This document shows, piece after piece, positions 53,201-61,503 of a stretch of DNA of 64,000 bases. Origin of the DNA: a virus; IMG/VR virus record IMGVR_UViG_3300020450_000018, positions 1-64,000 of that record; one strand, 5' to 3'. Under the pieces are notes generated by a model, which saw nothing but the letters and a program-made list of their open reading frames with translations, made no database searches and was not told the DNA's origin. Positions within the stretch are counted from its first letter, which is position 1, and each line of letters begins with the position of its first letter. The translations under genes were made by a program, and so were the position numbers.

Positions 53201-56200
53201 ACCTTTTCTAAAATCTCCATTATAATTTTTAAGAACAGCAACATAGTTTGATGTAAAGGAGGATGATACTGTTTTATCTAAATGGAATGCACCACCATTT
53301 CTAACAAATGACACACTTTGAGGAACACCAATAGAAGTGCTATTTGCAAAAGCTTCTACATCACCCTCAATGATTTGAATAACTGGTGCTTTTGTATATC
53401 CTCTTCCCACCTTAGATACAACTAACGAGAAAATTTCTCCATTTCTAACAACAATATCAAACTCTGCATCAACACCATCACCCTCTACAATTACAACTTT
53501 TGGATTTACGTAATTTGAACCTTTCTTATCTACCCTAACACCAGTAATAGTTTGAGAGGCAACATCAAACAATACTGTGGCAGATGCTCTAAAACTTTCT
53601 GATGCATCAACACCAATAATAGATGGAACCTTTTTATAATTTAATCCAAGGTTGATGATGTTGACCTTATCAATCTCTCCGATTGCGAACTGACCAGTAG
53701 TAGTATAAGAAATGGATCCAGAACCATCCCAAAGAGGCTCGCTAGTAACATCATAAACAAAACGATTTGGTGTAACATAATTGATTGTTTTAATTCCTTG
53801 TAGTGGATCTGTTATAATCTTAAAAAATGCTCCACCAGCATTTACCACATTCTTTCTATCAAAATAATAGAAGTTTGTAAAATCTGTGCCAATCTTTTTA
53901 CCATAAGAATTTGATGCATCTCTGTAACCAAATCCAAACTTAACATCTGTAAATGATCCTGTATTGCCAGGTAAAATTTCGGATTCTTGTTTTTCTGTAG
54001 TGATTAAATTAAAGTTACTACTTGGACTAATATCAAAATAAGTCCCAGTGAGACTAGAATGAGACGTATCAAACTTATACTTGTAAAACTCTTGTAAATT
54101 TATGTTTGGGTTAGGTGTGAATGTACTATTGTCTTCTGAAAACTCAAATTTGTAAATTAACTCTTCAGCAGATTTGACAGAAACTAATCTTGATGGATTA
54201 CTAGAATCAAAGAAACTAGAGCTCAATGTAATTTCATTTGCATTAAGTTTTATTGTTCCATAATCATATACAATAACAATCTTATGTGTTACAGGATCAT
54301 ATGATTGAATATATCCAGAACCAGACCCCGTAAAAATCTGGTAATTGTTTACAAAGTTATATTGTGCTTTATAAAGAGATACCTCTTGTCCATCAAAATG
54401 ATCTACATCATCAGTTCCTTCCTGTCCTCTGATTACGGAAATATCTTTTCCATTGATACCTACAATTTTTAATATTTCTTCACCAATTTGAATCAAATCA
54501 TCAACAGCAAATCCTAAAGCATCCTTAACTGTAACTTTTGTTACACCAGATGCAAAACCAACGTGTCCCACATAAATGGTAAATCTTGCAGTAGATTGTG
54601 ATGCACCAGATCTTACTAAATCCTCATCAGCAACAGATAAGAAGTCTCCTCTAGCATATCCTGTGCCAGCATCTTGTATTTGTATACCAGATACTATGCC
54701 AGCATCAGATACAGTAAATGTAGCAGTGGCACCAGTACCCGATCCGCCAGTAAGAGCAACACTAGTGTAAGTTCCAGCAGTATAATCTGCTCCTCCATTG
54801 AGTATGTCATAACGTCCTATTCCAGTGAAATCAATAGTAGTTTTATTATTAGGTGGAATCAGAATAGCTTCTTGATATAACCTCTTTCTTAAATAATAAG
54901 TCTTAGTTGTTGTATTGTCATTAGGATTGATATCAACTGTTACTTTATCACCAATACCTAATCCATGAGGTGTTGATGTCTCTATCAAAGCAACACTCTG
55001 ATTAACCTCAAATGGATTGAGTCCATCACTAAGAGAGGTTAGTGTTACTATTTTTGTTCCAGAAGTATTGAATAGATTACTTGACTGTAAGAAATAATTA
55101 TCATCAACGATCCATGTGCCTGTAAGAACCTTGATCTGAACTGTGTTTTGAGAGGATGTTCCTTCTAATACCTCAGCAGTGGCAATAGGAGCATTGACAC
55201 CATCAGTAAGACTTAATGTGGCACCTTTGGTGTAAGAACTTCTTTGGTCTAACAAAATTAAGAAAGTCTTAATTGCAGCAGAGAAAGTTCCAGTCTCATC
55301 AAAGGTTCCGTTAACATTTCTAAGAACAATAGTATTGTCATTTCTAACTGTACCAACAATTGTGCCAAATGCACCAGATGATGGTTGTGACAATGTATCA
55401 TCTGCAAACAAATATGCATTTTGAATTGTTGTTAGCTTTACAACTTTATTTTCTTTACACTCTAAGTAATTGACACTCTTTCCCTTTACAGAAGAGATAA
55501 TAGATTCAACCTCAGATCCCTCTGTTCCTCTATTATCAAAATATAATTGTGAATTGATAGAAAAATTATCAGAAGATCTAATTACATCAATACTATCAAC
55601 AGTTCCAGATTTTACCTCATTAATAGATGCAATAACACCTTCACCATTTCCTTGCATTCCATCAATAAAATATTTTTTAGAATTTTTAGGAATATCATCT
55701 TGATTGATATTGGAATTGTAATTACTATCAACAGGTAAGGAGTAGAAGTTCTCTCCTAAAATGTATGGATATTGCGGTACTTGATTGCTATCAATAGTAA
55801 TGAAATAAGCATAAGTTCCTTTCGGAAAGTCGGGGGTAATACAAAATCTTCCATTGTTTTGATCTAGTGTGCCACTCTTATGAGTGTATGTGTAATCATT
55901 GTTAAACGATCCAAGAGGATACTTGGAAAGTGAAGGTCCTTCTCTACGAGTTCCGTTCAAAGAATAACTAGATGTCATTCTAATAATAGATGACGTAGAA
56001 TCCAAAGGATCCTCATAACCAAAAGCACCATAAATTGGATTGCCATCATAGGCAAAACCAATAATGGGAGAATGAATTTTTGTAGCAGGTTCAGTGCCAG
56101 CATTGTTTATGTTGTCACCAAGAGAAATACGTAAAGCTTTTGGATTACCAACATGTCCATAACCATATTCTAATACATTATTAAAATTTTGAAAAATGTA

Positions 56201-58342
56201 ACCATACTCTGTATCAAGTTTATTTTCAAGTTTATTAAATCTGTTAAAATTCCATTCTTTTAATAATGGGATACCTGTTGCATCTTCTCCAACAGGAATG
56301 ATGTCTACAATAACAGTGTTCTGATTATAAAAATTACCCTCGTCAATTTTTTCAAAACCAGTGATATTACCATCAGTGTTTACGATTGCATTATAGTTTG
56401 CAAATCTTCCTCTACCAGCATTGTCTCTGATTCTTACGATTGGTGGAGATGAGTAAAATTCTCCATCATTATCAATAACGAGACTTGTTACTTTACCACC
56501 AGTTACAATTGCACGAACCACTGCACCTCTACCAGAAGTAATAGTAACATCTGGAGTTCTTGGAAAAACATCTTGAGTATCAACAATAATTCTCTCTACG
56601 ACTTGTCCAATTAGGACTGCTCTAGCTTTATTAGGAACTTGATCAATCAACACAAAAGGTGGTTTTGCATAACCTCTACCTTGTGTATTAATTTTTATCT
56701 CTTCTAGTTTACCAAAACGAACACTATCATGATCTCTGAAACCGTAGACAGGGACACCGTTTAGAAGGATGCCTACATCTCTATTTGGAGTCTTATATGT
56801 TTCTGTAGTTCTTGTTGCCTCTCTTCTAATAATACGAAGAATTTTTTGATCTAGTAATTCTTCATTTACTGTAGATCCATCAAGAATTTTATATGATGGA
56901 AATGATGAGGAAGTAATATAGTAATATTGTTCGTCTGCAAAAATAGATGATACATCTGTAGTTAATTCACTTACAGATGATTGAATACTTGGTAATGTTG
57001 GGATCACTGGTGCAGTCCCTTGATTCAATAACCATCTTGTTTGATTTGTGCCAGTCTGTACAATCTTAGGATCTGCAGTCTCAAAACCAGGTCTAGATAC
57101 AAGAATTTTATCACCAGAACTAGAATATGGTTGAGCAGATTTTGGTCTTAAATTATAGACCACACCAAATGTAAGTAATGTTACATTAGAATTAGAAATT
57201 GTTACTGGTTTATATACAGCTGTTCCTACTGGATATGAAATAGCTCCAGATGGTTGTCTATCGTCAATGATAAACTGAGTTACAGTTTTCTCCTTAAATG
57301 TGATTGTCTCGGTTCCAATTAAAATAGAACCTGTCTTACCCCAACCAAGAGTGGATGAGACATTGATTCTATTACCAGTGCTATCTGTTCCAGATACTGT
57401 TTTCTCAAGTTTAGTCTTAGTTGAGATTGCAAATTCACCATTAACAGTTTCTGGTGCGAGTACAATATTAAAAATCTGTTCGTTATCTGCTGTACCATCA
57501 GCATATACGTTATCTACGGTAGCATCGGCATATCCATACTCATCTGTTTCAGTCTGAACAATCTTCTTTCCAACCAGATTGTAAATGTCACCAGATATGA
57601 CCTTACACTTAAGAGCATATACATTGATCCAATCAGATTCAGATACCTTGTATGTAAAATCTCTTGGTTTATAAACTTCTGGTTTATTGTCTACTTCTTT
57701 AGCAACAATAGTGTTGAATACAAACTTAATGGAACTAGTGGTTCCCTTAGCTTTGTAAAACTTCTGAATATTTTTAATCAGAGTTCTTTTATCTACCTCA
57801 CCCTTGAGATATTTTTCTGGAAAAGAACCAAGGTATTGATTCTCAAAATTCTTTACTAACGCATAGAGAAAGAGATTACTTACATTAAGAACTCTCTGAC
57901 CAGCGTTATGTGGTCTCGCATCTGTGCTGGTGTAGCTTGACGAGTTATAAAGATCACCAAGAGTTGTGTTACCGCTAACACCTCTAACTGCTCCTGATAA
58001 AGTTGTTGTTGTTCTTGATTCATAGAAAATTATTTCGTCGTCTATTCTTACGTATCCGTTTCTTTTTGGAAAACTCGTTGCATCTTGTAATACAATTGTA
58101 TCATCAGTATCAGAGATACTAACGTCCAAAGTATCATGTTGTCTAAGTAAGTTTTTTTCATAATAATCAATGTCTGCATATTTTTGGATATTATTAATAA
58201 TATCTAACGTGCCACCTTGTACCTCCTGATGTTCATAATACTTTGTAATAAACTTACTAAACAGTTCATACTCTGTACTGATGAATTCGGGAAGCTGCGA
58301 TTCAATGAGAGTTGATATTCTCTTAGTCTTTACAGCAGGCAT
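47225..58342 (-). CDS. Giant baseplate wedge-position protein (3705 aa) with LamG-like C-terminus
   Basis: 3705 residues between gp6 and gp8, the place of T4 gp7. The N-terminus (MPAVKTKRISTLIESQLPEF) followed by YEHQEVQGGTLDIINNIQKY is conserved in cyanophages. YGFRDHDSVRFGKLEEIKIN near 540 precedes Gly-rich modules. The DGVIQEPGISYTISGDQIVF fibre repeat appears near 2000, and helical modules occur near 2076 and 2307 (AILDAYQHDIRFGGN, LIIDAYVYHLKLGGN). Residues about 3460-3650 form a concanavalin/LamG-like domain (DFTIDFWAKKEISS, WTHFAITRSSGTIKVFVNGV). It is probably the wedge scaffold with glycan-binding outer domains. One uninterrupted frame of 11.1 kb. Confidence 0.88.
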   Translation of the reverse strand: MPAVKTKRISTLIESQLPEFISTEYELFSKFITKYYEHQEVQGGTLDIINNIQKYADIDYYEKNLLRQHDTLDVSISDTDDTIVLQDATSFPKRNGYVRIDDEIIFYESRTTTTLSGAVRGVSGNTTLGDLYNSSSYTSTDARPHNAGQRVLNVSNLFLYALVKNFENQYLGSFPEKYLKGEVDKRTLIKNIQKFYKAKGTTSSIKFVFNTIVAKEVDNKPEVYKPRDFTYKVSESDWINVYALKCKVISGDIYNLVGKKIVQTETDEYGYADATVDNVYADGTADNEQIFNIVLAPETVNGEFAISTKTKLEKTVSGTDSTGNRINVSSTLGWGKTGSILIGTETITFKEKTVTQFIIDDRQPSGAISYPVGTAVYKPVTISNSNVTLLTFGVVYNLRPKSAQPYSSSGDKILVSRPGFETADPKIVQTGTNQTRWLLNQGTAPVIPTLPSIQSSVSELTTDVSSIFADEQYYYITSSSFPSYKILDGSTVNEELLDQKILRIIRREATRTTETYKTPNRDVGILLNGVPVYGFRDHDSVRFGKLEEIKINTQGRGYAKPPFVLIDQVPNKARAVLIGQVVERIIVDTQDVFPRTPDVTITSGRGAVVRAIVTGGKVTSLVIDNDGEFYSSPPIVRIRDNAGRGRFANYNAIVNTDGNITGFEKIDEGNFYNQNTVIVDIIPVGEDATGIPLLKEWNFNRFNKLENKLDTEYGYIFQNFNNVLEYGYGHVGNPKALRISLGDNINNAGTEPATKIHSPIIGFAYDGNPIYGAFGYEDPLDSTSSIIRMTSSYSLNGTRREGPSLSKYPLGSFNNDYTYTHKSGTLDQNNGRFCITPDFPKGTYAYFITIDSNQVPQYPYILGENFYSLPVDSNYNSNINQDDIPKNSKKYFIDGMQGNGEGVIASINEVKSGTVDSIDVIRSSDNFSINSQLYFDNRGTEGSEVESIISSVKGKSVNYLECKENKVVKLTTIQNAYLFADDTLSQPSSGAFGTIVGTVRNDNTIVLRNVNGTFDETGTFSAAIKTFLILLDQRSSYTKGATLSLTDGVNAPIATAEVLEGTSSQNTVQIKVLTGTWIVDDNYFLQSSNLFNTSGTKIVTLTSLSDGLNPFEVNQSVALIETSTPHGLGIGDKVTVDINPNDNTTTKTYYLRKRLYQEAILIPPNNKTTIDFTGIGRYDILNGGADYTAGTYTSVALTGGSGTGATATFTVSDAGIVSGIQIQDAGTGYARGDFLSVADEDLVRSGASQSTARFTIYVGHVGFASGVTKVTVKDALGFAVDDLIQIGEEILKIVGINGKDISVIRGQEGTDDVDHFDGQEVSLYKAQYNFVNNYQIFTGSGSGYIQSYDPVTHKIVIVYDYGTIKLNANEITLSSSFFDSSNPSRLVSVKSAEELIYKFEFSEDNSTFTPNPNINLQEFYKYKFDTSHSSLTGTYFDISPSSNFNLITTEKQESEILPGNTGSFTDVKFGFGYRDASNSYGKKIGTDFTNFYYFDRKNVVNAGGAFFKIITDPLQGIKTINYVTPNRFVYDVTSEPLWDGSGSISYTTTGQFAIGEIDKVNIINLGLNYKKVPSIIGVDASESFRASATVLFDVASQTITGVRVDKKGSNYVNPKVVIVEGDGVDAEFDIVVRNGEIFSLVVSKVGRGYTKAPVIQIIEGDVEAFANSTSIGVPQSVSFVRNGGAFHLDKTVSSSFTSNYVAVLKNYNGDFRKGELVVQRVNGIEVLRARVSEWRFGSRLLKLESVVGIIREDIAIESYNTTVSGIVHSIFVSTFTEDISSFYDNAGFYTSDKGRLGVSNQKLIDSFFYQDYSYVIKSKTPIDEWRDLIKSTTHPAGFKLFGQVDVESIASSEMAAELPKASHFSVIQLWDPDKNKITVESTKQVTTQTIQSVESQRIRKAFGTAATSEFLFNEVSAFEFTLGASFDGYYDTDGKLQGTKSFQILSNGTPFFPSSEKGIIVTLDGVIQEPGISYTISGDQIVFSAPPLGNGAKLTGDAGETTAYKGVTFYGKVFQFKDNQYNTKHLRKIRNIFQRGGTWIDAANQIERNVEFIVNETIGYGKATYPTLDWATKQDDYERNIRAILDAYQHDIRFGGNIKTIDYSSIFNSNDEYLYIQNNKTNSNAIFAYATRLAKLAIRNWDFIDVDVEYILGQNTIKVTSTENLAIGLFVSSGKAFSSGTKIVSIDSETQVTVSSSALANSGTSGGVASGLTEISGTAGAGQTNNPTDVARVTTGTTFDVPVGSTFGVPVSFSGTDQAKFGWSALNNGMFYKAGELIDLNRTFIVTESLNWAQAQYPSLNWGSLATKCGRDIGLIIDAYVYHLKLGGNFKIVEAAQLYYQKNDYPYGEELYYITGQLAETIATFEYAKDLMIQAMRNLLPGQDPDVLVDSQSPACVEVASTLNTYHSIVTTILTEGRGLVEKTKQNENKAGNWTPTLTYSNYNILGDPLLPAQECNNVISAMDSLYENLSDVLKEEEVTRTLPDYIDGENKEFELYWDDNTVVNTEKDENLFLTINAVLQRPKFTEVFPLGDSYVIDKTVIPNKIKFDVAPIWDQDLGAKTIGEPTAVEKVAGIGVGNYKRLTIDYNLVDGVRNGPFLILDVEDNTVQNIESEDSLYVFLDGVLQVKGKAYTVSGPNITFHSPIQSEMIIDIRYLYGRDVGQVLNIYDYAPDTYFAQGTFSFDSTVLSALLKYDWMGDAVGSSIQVWQQRANGTYNVIGEIRNPVSNGNNVVFDIKGQNGSPESGLDYTFVPKGYYERTFVIADADISNVTVSYVQDDSGRKILKDDNGIWSGSNYGITYKKPFVSLSNGDRIRVDGEEGFRNIKRLPSEATSKDGRDGEQLTDDIFSSVSVESYTGTTRGEGLSVVATIQNGSVVKLTWNQRSYDPITQPTAYQYFTPPVLKFIPENGEGGGARANVLVSKGQVISVDLIDGGSGYTKAPKVITTRRFDILSDRDIGISLINVAIRPYLNVSQTGLIISTIDILGNRLVDVNSYSSVDLRSPADADRKITAEIQIDKDNIVDGESGFDMPAGIDQPGPAQIVFIEPQPVEIEGVGGVLRLQGSVSVVSAEVQDIVSLNSISTVSRAVTSNIQKIIPNDALSNINFFETAAYLDVDFNIGDSIAYIPDTTKFDLMGLLLVGDEVVYYNRKLSDRFTNILRGQKGTTEQNWTAGTFLRQIPELVSVAPVGVVQIQTESDVTMISIGFVDSGFERKVQRQVTSFDDLEITKSALEVVLTPPPGGVVDGYAEEIFLTDPIPVRSGNTTGGHDGEVDLIEINGGYHVAKRNATEVLIVNSIFGRTAEYIGQYTKTNVGHTISHFEGIFDDGAAGVSGLSLGELDLYFGSLTIRDFEERGKSSYTLAGNKFVMMPPSIQNPVTTSQSSGTIGGPIVVADTTHFPDSGYLFHNTAGVSSTQGYTWTQDTYGLSGAQNLETTANKKFGDRSVFLDETAGSVDGSKITAPIGTHLGAGDFTIDFWAKKEISSSSGDTSAGLLYYGTNLQSGASWKVSSGALDYFLPMFGFSIYVNSVWSFNLSSIIFWNGGDDSYTNCGNLSTNWTHFAITRSSGTIKVFVNGVEKASKTNTQDYTQAGAIASGNAWGTGGQALFSIGSSNYSTGLDCFNGYIDEVHISNIARYTSSFTPPTARVLPDNYTTSYDNFDTPIPSNSGVIQYTGKTATSFTGCSHYRGSTTIASGSEIIPFSPV

Positions 58343-58346
58343 TTAC

Positions 58347-60143
58347 TTACTCTTTGAATGCGGTGAACGATGAATTTGCAACATCAACATCAAGATAAAC
58401 CTCACGGAGTGCCTTGATATCATTAGAAAGCGGTTTGACTCTAACAGAGATGCGATTGTCAAAGAAACTACCCTTGATGATAGTTAGATCATACAATTTA
58501 AGTTCACCTTTTTCATATTCAATGTCTCCAACATCACTGTCAAGGACAACCTTTTCGCCAGTTACGCTATCTAGTCTATATAGGACAATTTTACCATTCC
58601 TATCTTCTAGAAAAACGTCAAAGTTGGGATACTCAGTAACTCTAAATCCAGTGCTTGCAAGGACTGGTTCGTCACAATCTTTATCAAACTCATTTTGGAA
58701 ACATAACTCATAATAGAAGGTAGAATTTAAGGAAGGATAAAAATCCTTTCTCATCGTTACCTCAGTCAAATTAGAATTGATTGAGATATCTGCATCATCA
58801 ATCACACCAACCATTTTACTATATCTAAACTTACCATTGAACTTTTCAGTATCACTAGTATCAAGATAAGACTGTACACCACCAATAACCTTATCTCTAA
58901 TCTGTGATGGTGTTTGATCTGTTGCCTGACTATTATAGAAAATTTTACTTGTCAGTTCAACAAAAAGGATTGATGGATCTATCAATCGTGGTTCTACAGA
59001 TGCAACTATAAACTTCTTCAATTCATCTATAATACTCTTTTTCGTAAATGATGTTAGGTAGCTGGCATCCTTCGGTTTTAACGCAATGAATACCTTTCCA
59101 TATTCTGGTGGTTCTTGATCTTCTCCACCAAATATAATGATGTCACTAGTTGCTGGATATATTTGGCGAACGATTGCCTCATAGTCCTGTGCGGTGACTG
59201 CACGGTCTTGTGTTCCATATGACTTAGGTGCGGTAAATTTTATCTTAGCAGTGCTTTCAATCTCCTCACCGCCTGCTGAAGGCGTGGTAGAGGTGATAGA
59301 TGTGGTGAATGCATTAGGAGATACACCATTAGGGTTCTCAAGAACTCCAGAGAAGACGAATGTACGAACTCCATTACTCTCAGGACCTGATGTTGTTAAA
59401 TATGATACTTCAATACGTGCATTGTTATCAAGTTTCTTACCCAAGACACCATCGCCCATGAGAATCTCATATCTCTCATCCTCAATCTCATCAAGGAAGA
59501 ATACTTTTGATGTTGCATCAACACCTAGAATATTATCTGCTACAAGGTATGGTTCACTGAAGCTACCTCCAGTAGGAAATACCTTTACTCTAATTGTGTT
59601 AGTGTCAATATTCTGATTATCAAGAATAAATCTTTGATTTTTTGACGAGGCGTTAACGGTAAAGGTATTGACAAGTTGTGTCCCCTCCTTTACTTCAATA
59701 TCAGTAAATGTTGCAACGTCATTGATGACCTGTGCCTTTACATCATCAATTACAACATACTGATATATGTTATTATCAAAAGAAGAAATAAATCCTGTTC
59801 CTTTCTTTAGGATGAGTTCTGTATCGGTTGTTGAATTTGTATAATTTACGGTAAACGAGACAGATGCTGTAGGAGATGTAGCACTCTTGGGTCTGTACCC
59901 TAGTTGCTTGGCAATCGCTACTACGTTGTCTCTCAAGGTGGCAGAATCAATGAATAGTTCATTGACTACCATGTTAGTGTTAAACGCTGTATAGTAGGTG
60001 TTATAGGCGAGTGTGTCAATTAAGGTAGATAATGCTGATCCATCAAAATCGTAATCAGTAAAATCTGATTGTGCTCTCATATATTCTTTGAGAGAAGCTT
60101 TGATATCTTCAAAGTCTAAATTGGCAACCTGAGTATAAGGCAT
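58347..60143 (-). CDS. 6: Baseplate wedge protein gp6
   Basis: 598 residues. MPYTQVANLDFEDIKASLKE and LIDTLAYNTYYTAFNTNMVV followed by NELFIDSATLRDNVVAIAKQ are the conserved N-terminal elements of T4-like gp6 (baseplate J-like superfamily). The middle carries RAVTAQDYEAIVRQIYPATS, the hallmark of J-type proteins. Gp6 dimers form the inner ring of the baseplate wedge with gp25 and gp7. The ATG overlaps the gp25 stop (TAATG), and the next gene starts after 4 bases. Confidence 0.94.
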   Translation of the reverse strand: MPYTQVANLDFEDIKASLKEYMRAQSDFTDYDFDGSALSTLIDTLAYNTYYTAFNTNMVVNELFIDSATLRDNVVAIAKQLGYRPKSATSPTASVSFTVNYTNSTTDTELILKKGTGFISSFDNNIYQYVVIDDVKAQVINDVATFTDIEVKEGTQLVNTFTVNASSKNQRFILDNQNIDTNTIRVKVFPTGGSFSEPYLVADNILGVDATSKVFFLDEIEDERYEILMGDGVLGKKLDNNARIEVSYLTTSGPESNGVRTFVFSGVLENPNGVSPNAFTTSITSTTPSAGGEEIESTAKIKFTAPKSYGTQDRAVTAQDYEAIVRQIYPATSDIIIFGGEDQEPPEYGKVFIALKPKDASYLTSFTKKSIIDELKKFIVASVEPRLIDPSILFVELTSKIFYNSQATDQTPSQIRDKVIGGVQSYLDTSDTEKFNGKFRYSKMVGVIDDADISINSNLTEVTMRKDFYPSLNSTFYYELCFQNEFDKDCDEPVLASTGFRVTEYPNFDVFLEDRNGKIVLYRLDSVTGEKVVLDSDVGDIEYEKGELKLYDLTIIKGSFFDNRISVRVKPLSNDIKALREVYLDVDVANSSFTAFKE

Positions 60144-60535
60144 TATCGTGTACGCTCTAAGATGAACTCTACTCCTACTGGTGCGTCTTCCCTTCCAACA
60201 ATAATATACTGAAGTTGCACATCGTAACCATTATTATCAAAATCTGGTGTACATGTGATTTCTGTTACAGATACTCTTGGTTCGTAACGATCAATACATT
60301 CTCTGATTTCTTGTTTAATAGTACCAGCAGATGCAAAATCTAATGGTTCAAATAATAAATCCTGTACATCACAACCTAACTCAGGTTGAAATGGTCTTTC
60401 ACCTTTCCTTGTAAGTAATAAACCAGTGATTGCTTGAACAATCGCAGCTTTATCCTTTACCTGCACCAAATCATTGGTAACAGGGTGACTTTTAAATGTA
60501 ACACTCAAATCCTTGAATGTCTGAAAGGAAGGCAT
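60143..60535 (-). CDS. 25: Baseplate wedge protein gp25
   Basis: 130 residues of the GPW/gp25 family. AAIVQAITGLLLTRKGERPF then QPELGCDVQDLLFEPLDF contains the conserved R-GERP-x5-G segment, and IRECIDRYEPRVSVTEI is the second conserved block. Gp25 nucleates wedge and sheath assembly. A hairpin (ACAGC/GCTGT) and a late-like box ATAAATA lie in the 23-base gap before the start. No strong ribosome binding site is seen. It is coupled to gp6. Confidence 0.95.
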   Translation of the reverse strand: MPSFQTFKDLSVTFKSHPVTNDLVQVKDKAAIVQAITGLLLTRKGERPFQPELGCDVQDLLFEPLDFASAGTIKQEIRECIDRYEPRVSVTEITCTPDFDNNGYDVQLQYIIVGREDAPVGVEFILERTR

Positions 60536-60558
60536 TTAGAGACAGCAATAGGCTGTTT

Positions 60559-60753
60559 TTATTTATCCAGATTATCCCAATGTTCTTGTCTTGCACTCCA
60601 TTCATCTAGATATTCTCTCTTTCTTTCCATCTCAAATAATTCTCTGTCATCATTCTTCTTTATCTTATCAGACCACTTATCACCATCATACTCTGAGATA
60701 AGTTTCTTACCACTCTTCTTAAATTCTTCTGATTTGTCTACTTTAATCACCAT
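60559..60753 (-). CDS. Small highly charged hypothetical protein
   Basis: 64 residues, mostly K, E, D and R in helical arrangement. MVIKVDKSEEFKKSGKKLIS, then EYDGDKWSDKIKKNDDRELF, then ERKREYLDEWSARQEHWDNL. A GGAGACAGACA ribosome binding site and a CTAAATA late box lie upstream, so it is expressed late. Its stop overlaps the late box ahead of gp25. No family is recognised. Small charged proteins at this location recur in cyanophages. Confidence 0.8.
   Translation of the reverse strand: MVIKVDKSEEFKKSGKKLISEYDGDKWSDKIKKNDDRELFEMERKREYLDEWSARQEHWDNLDK
60560..60567 (-). promoter_or_regulatory. Late promoter GATAAATA before gp25
   Basis: The minus strand reads TGGATAAATAAAAACAG. The box overlaps the stop codon of the 64-residue gene and sits about 27 bases before the gp25 ATG. 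Confidence 0.62.
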
Positions 60754-60776
60754 TGTCTGTCTCCGTATGTATATTA

Positions 60777-60783
60777 TATTTAG
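60777..60783 (-). promoter_or_regulatory. Late promoter CTAAATA before the 64-residue gene
   Basis: The minus strand reads GTCTAAATATAATATAC about 25 bases before the ATG at 60753, directly following an inverted repeat. Confidence 0.68.
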
Positions 60784-60819
60784 ACCTTGATCGCGGAAAA
60801 CACATTCAAGGTCGCGGAA
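60783..60819. repeat. Inverted repeat plus direct repeat next to a late promoter
   Basis: GACCTTGA (60783-60790) and TCAAGGTC (60806-60813) form a perfect 8-bp inverted repeat. TCGCGGAA occurs twice in direct orientation (60791-60798 and 60812-60819), the second copy touching the stop codon of the upstream gene. No U-run follows on the minus strand. Confidence 0.65.
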
Positions 60820-61503
60820 TTATGCAAGGAAATCCACGTTCCCAGTTTTTTTACTCTGTTCCTTCTCTTTTGGTGTTTCCCAAAAATAATCATCCGTATC
60901 TCCCAGACGTCCCCAGTCGGTTCCTGACTCTACCTGATATTCTATGGTAGAAACTTTAAAGTCTGGTACTTTTGGTTCCTGTGGCGTAATAGAGAGGTCA
61001 TACAGACGTGTCCTGTTGTTAGGATACAATGCAAACTGTCCATTCTGTAACATAATGCAGTTATGACTCTTATGCTCCTGTGGAACCTCACTCACATTAT
61101 TATCCACAACATCTGGATTCGCATGATAGTTATCCAAGGTAAACAAATACTGCCCACGCATCAACCCGTGGTCTCTTGTGCGGATCTCAGCATCCATGGA
61201 GGCTACAAAACCCTTATTAATACACATCACACCATAATCCATACAATTCCAAAATTGCAGATTCTCTAGACTCATATCGGGCGTCGGCGTTTTCGGTGCT
61301 CGGAGAAAAGCACTTATGGGTAGTTTATCAAACATCGCACCATACTCAGGTAGATACGTCTCAAAGTAGAATGCCCTGCCAGGTATACTCTTCGCAGCTA
61401 CCCAGACACCCTCCACGAATTCTCCATGACCATCCTGATGATCCCTTAGGTATTCCTTACGCACCCATACCTTCTCACATGGTAAATTACAAATCAGATT
61501 CAT
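60820..61503 (-). CDS. Conserved late protein of unknown function (227 aa)
   Basis: 227 residues from the ATG at 61503, coupled to the upstream zinc-ribbon gene (ATGA). A TTG three codons upstream is less likely. MNLICNLPCEKVWVRKEYLR, then GVWVAAKSIPGRAFYFETYL, DNLPxxAFLRAPKTPTP-like and LEFWNCMDYGVxxI-like segments, and a QFALYPNNRTRLYDLSITP block are visible. Conserved W, Y and Pro-rich stretches recur in T4-like cyanophages at this place ahead of gp25. It has no enzyme motif. A virion or assembly role is inferred from location only. Confidence 0.82.
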   Translation of the reverse strand: MNLICNLPCEKVWVRKEYLRDHQDGHGEFVEGVWVAAKSIPGRAFYFETYLPEYGAMFDKLPISAFLRAPKTPTPDMSLENLQFWNCMDYGVMCINKGFVASMDAEIRTRDHGLMRGQYLFTLDNYHANPDVVDNNVSEVPQEHKSHNCIMLQNGQFALYPNNRTRLYDLSITPQEPKVPDFKVSTIEYQVESGTDWGRLGDTDDYFWETPKEKEQSKKTGNVDFLA

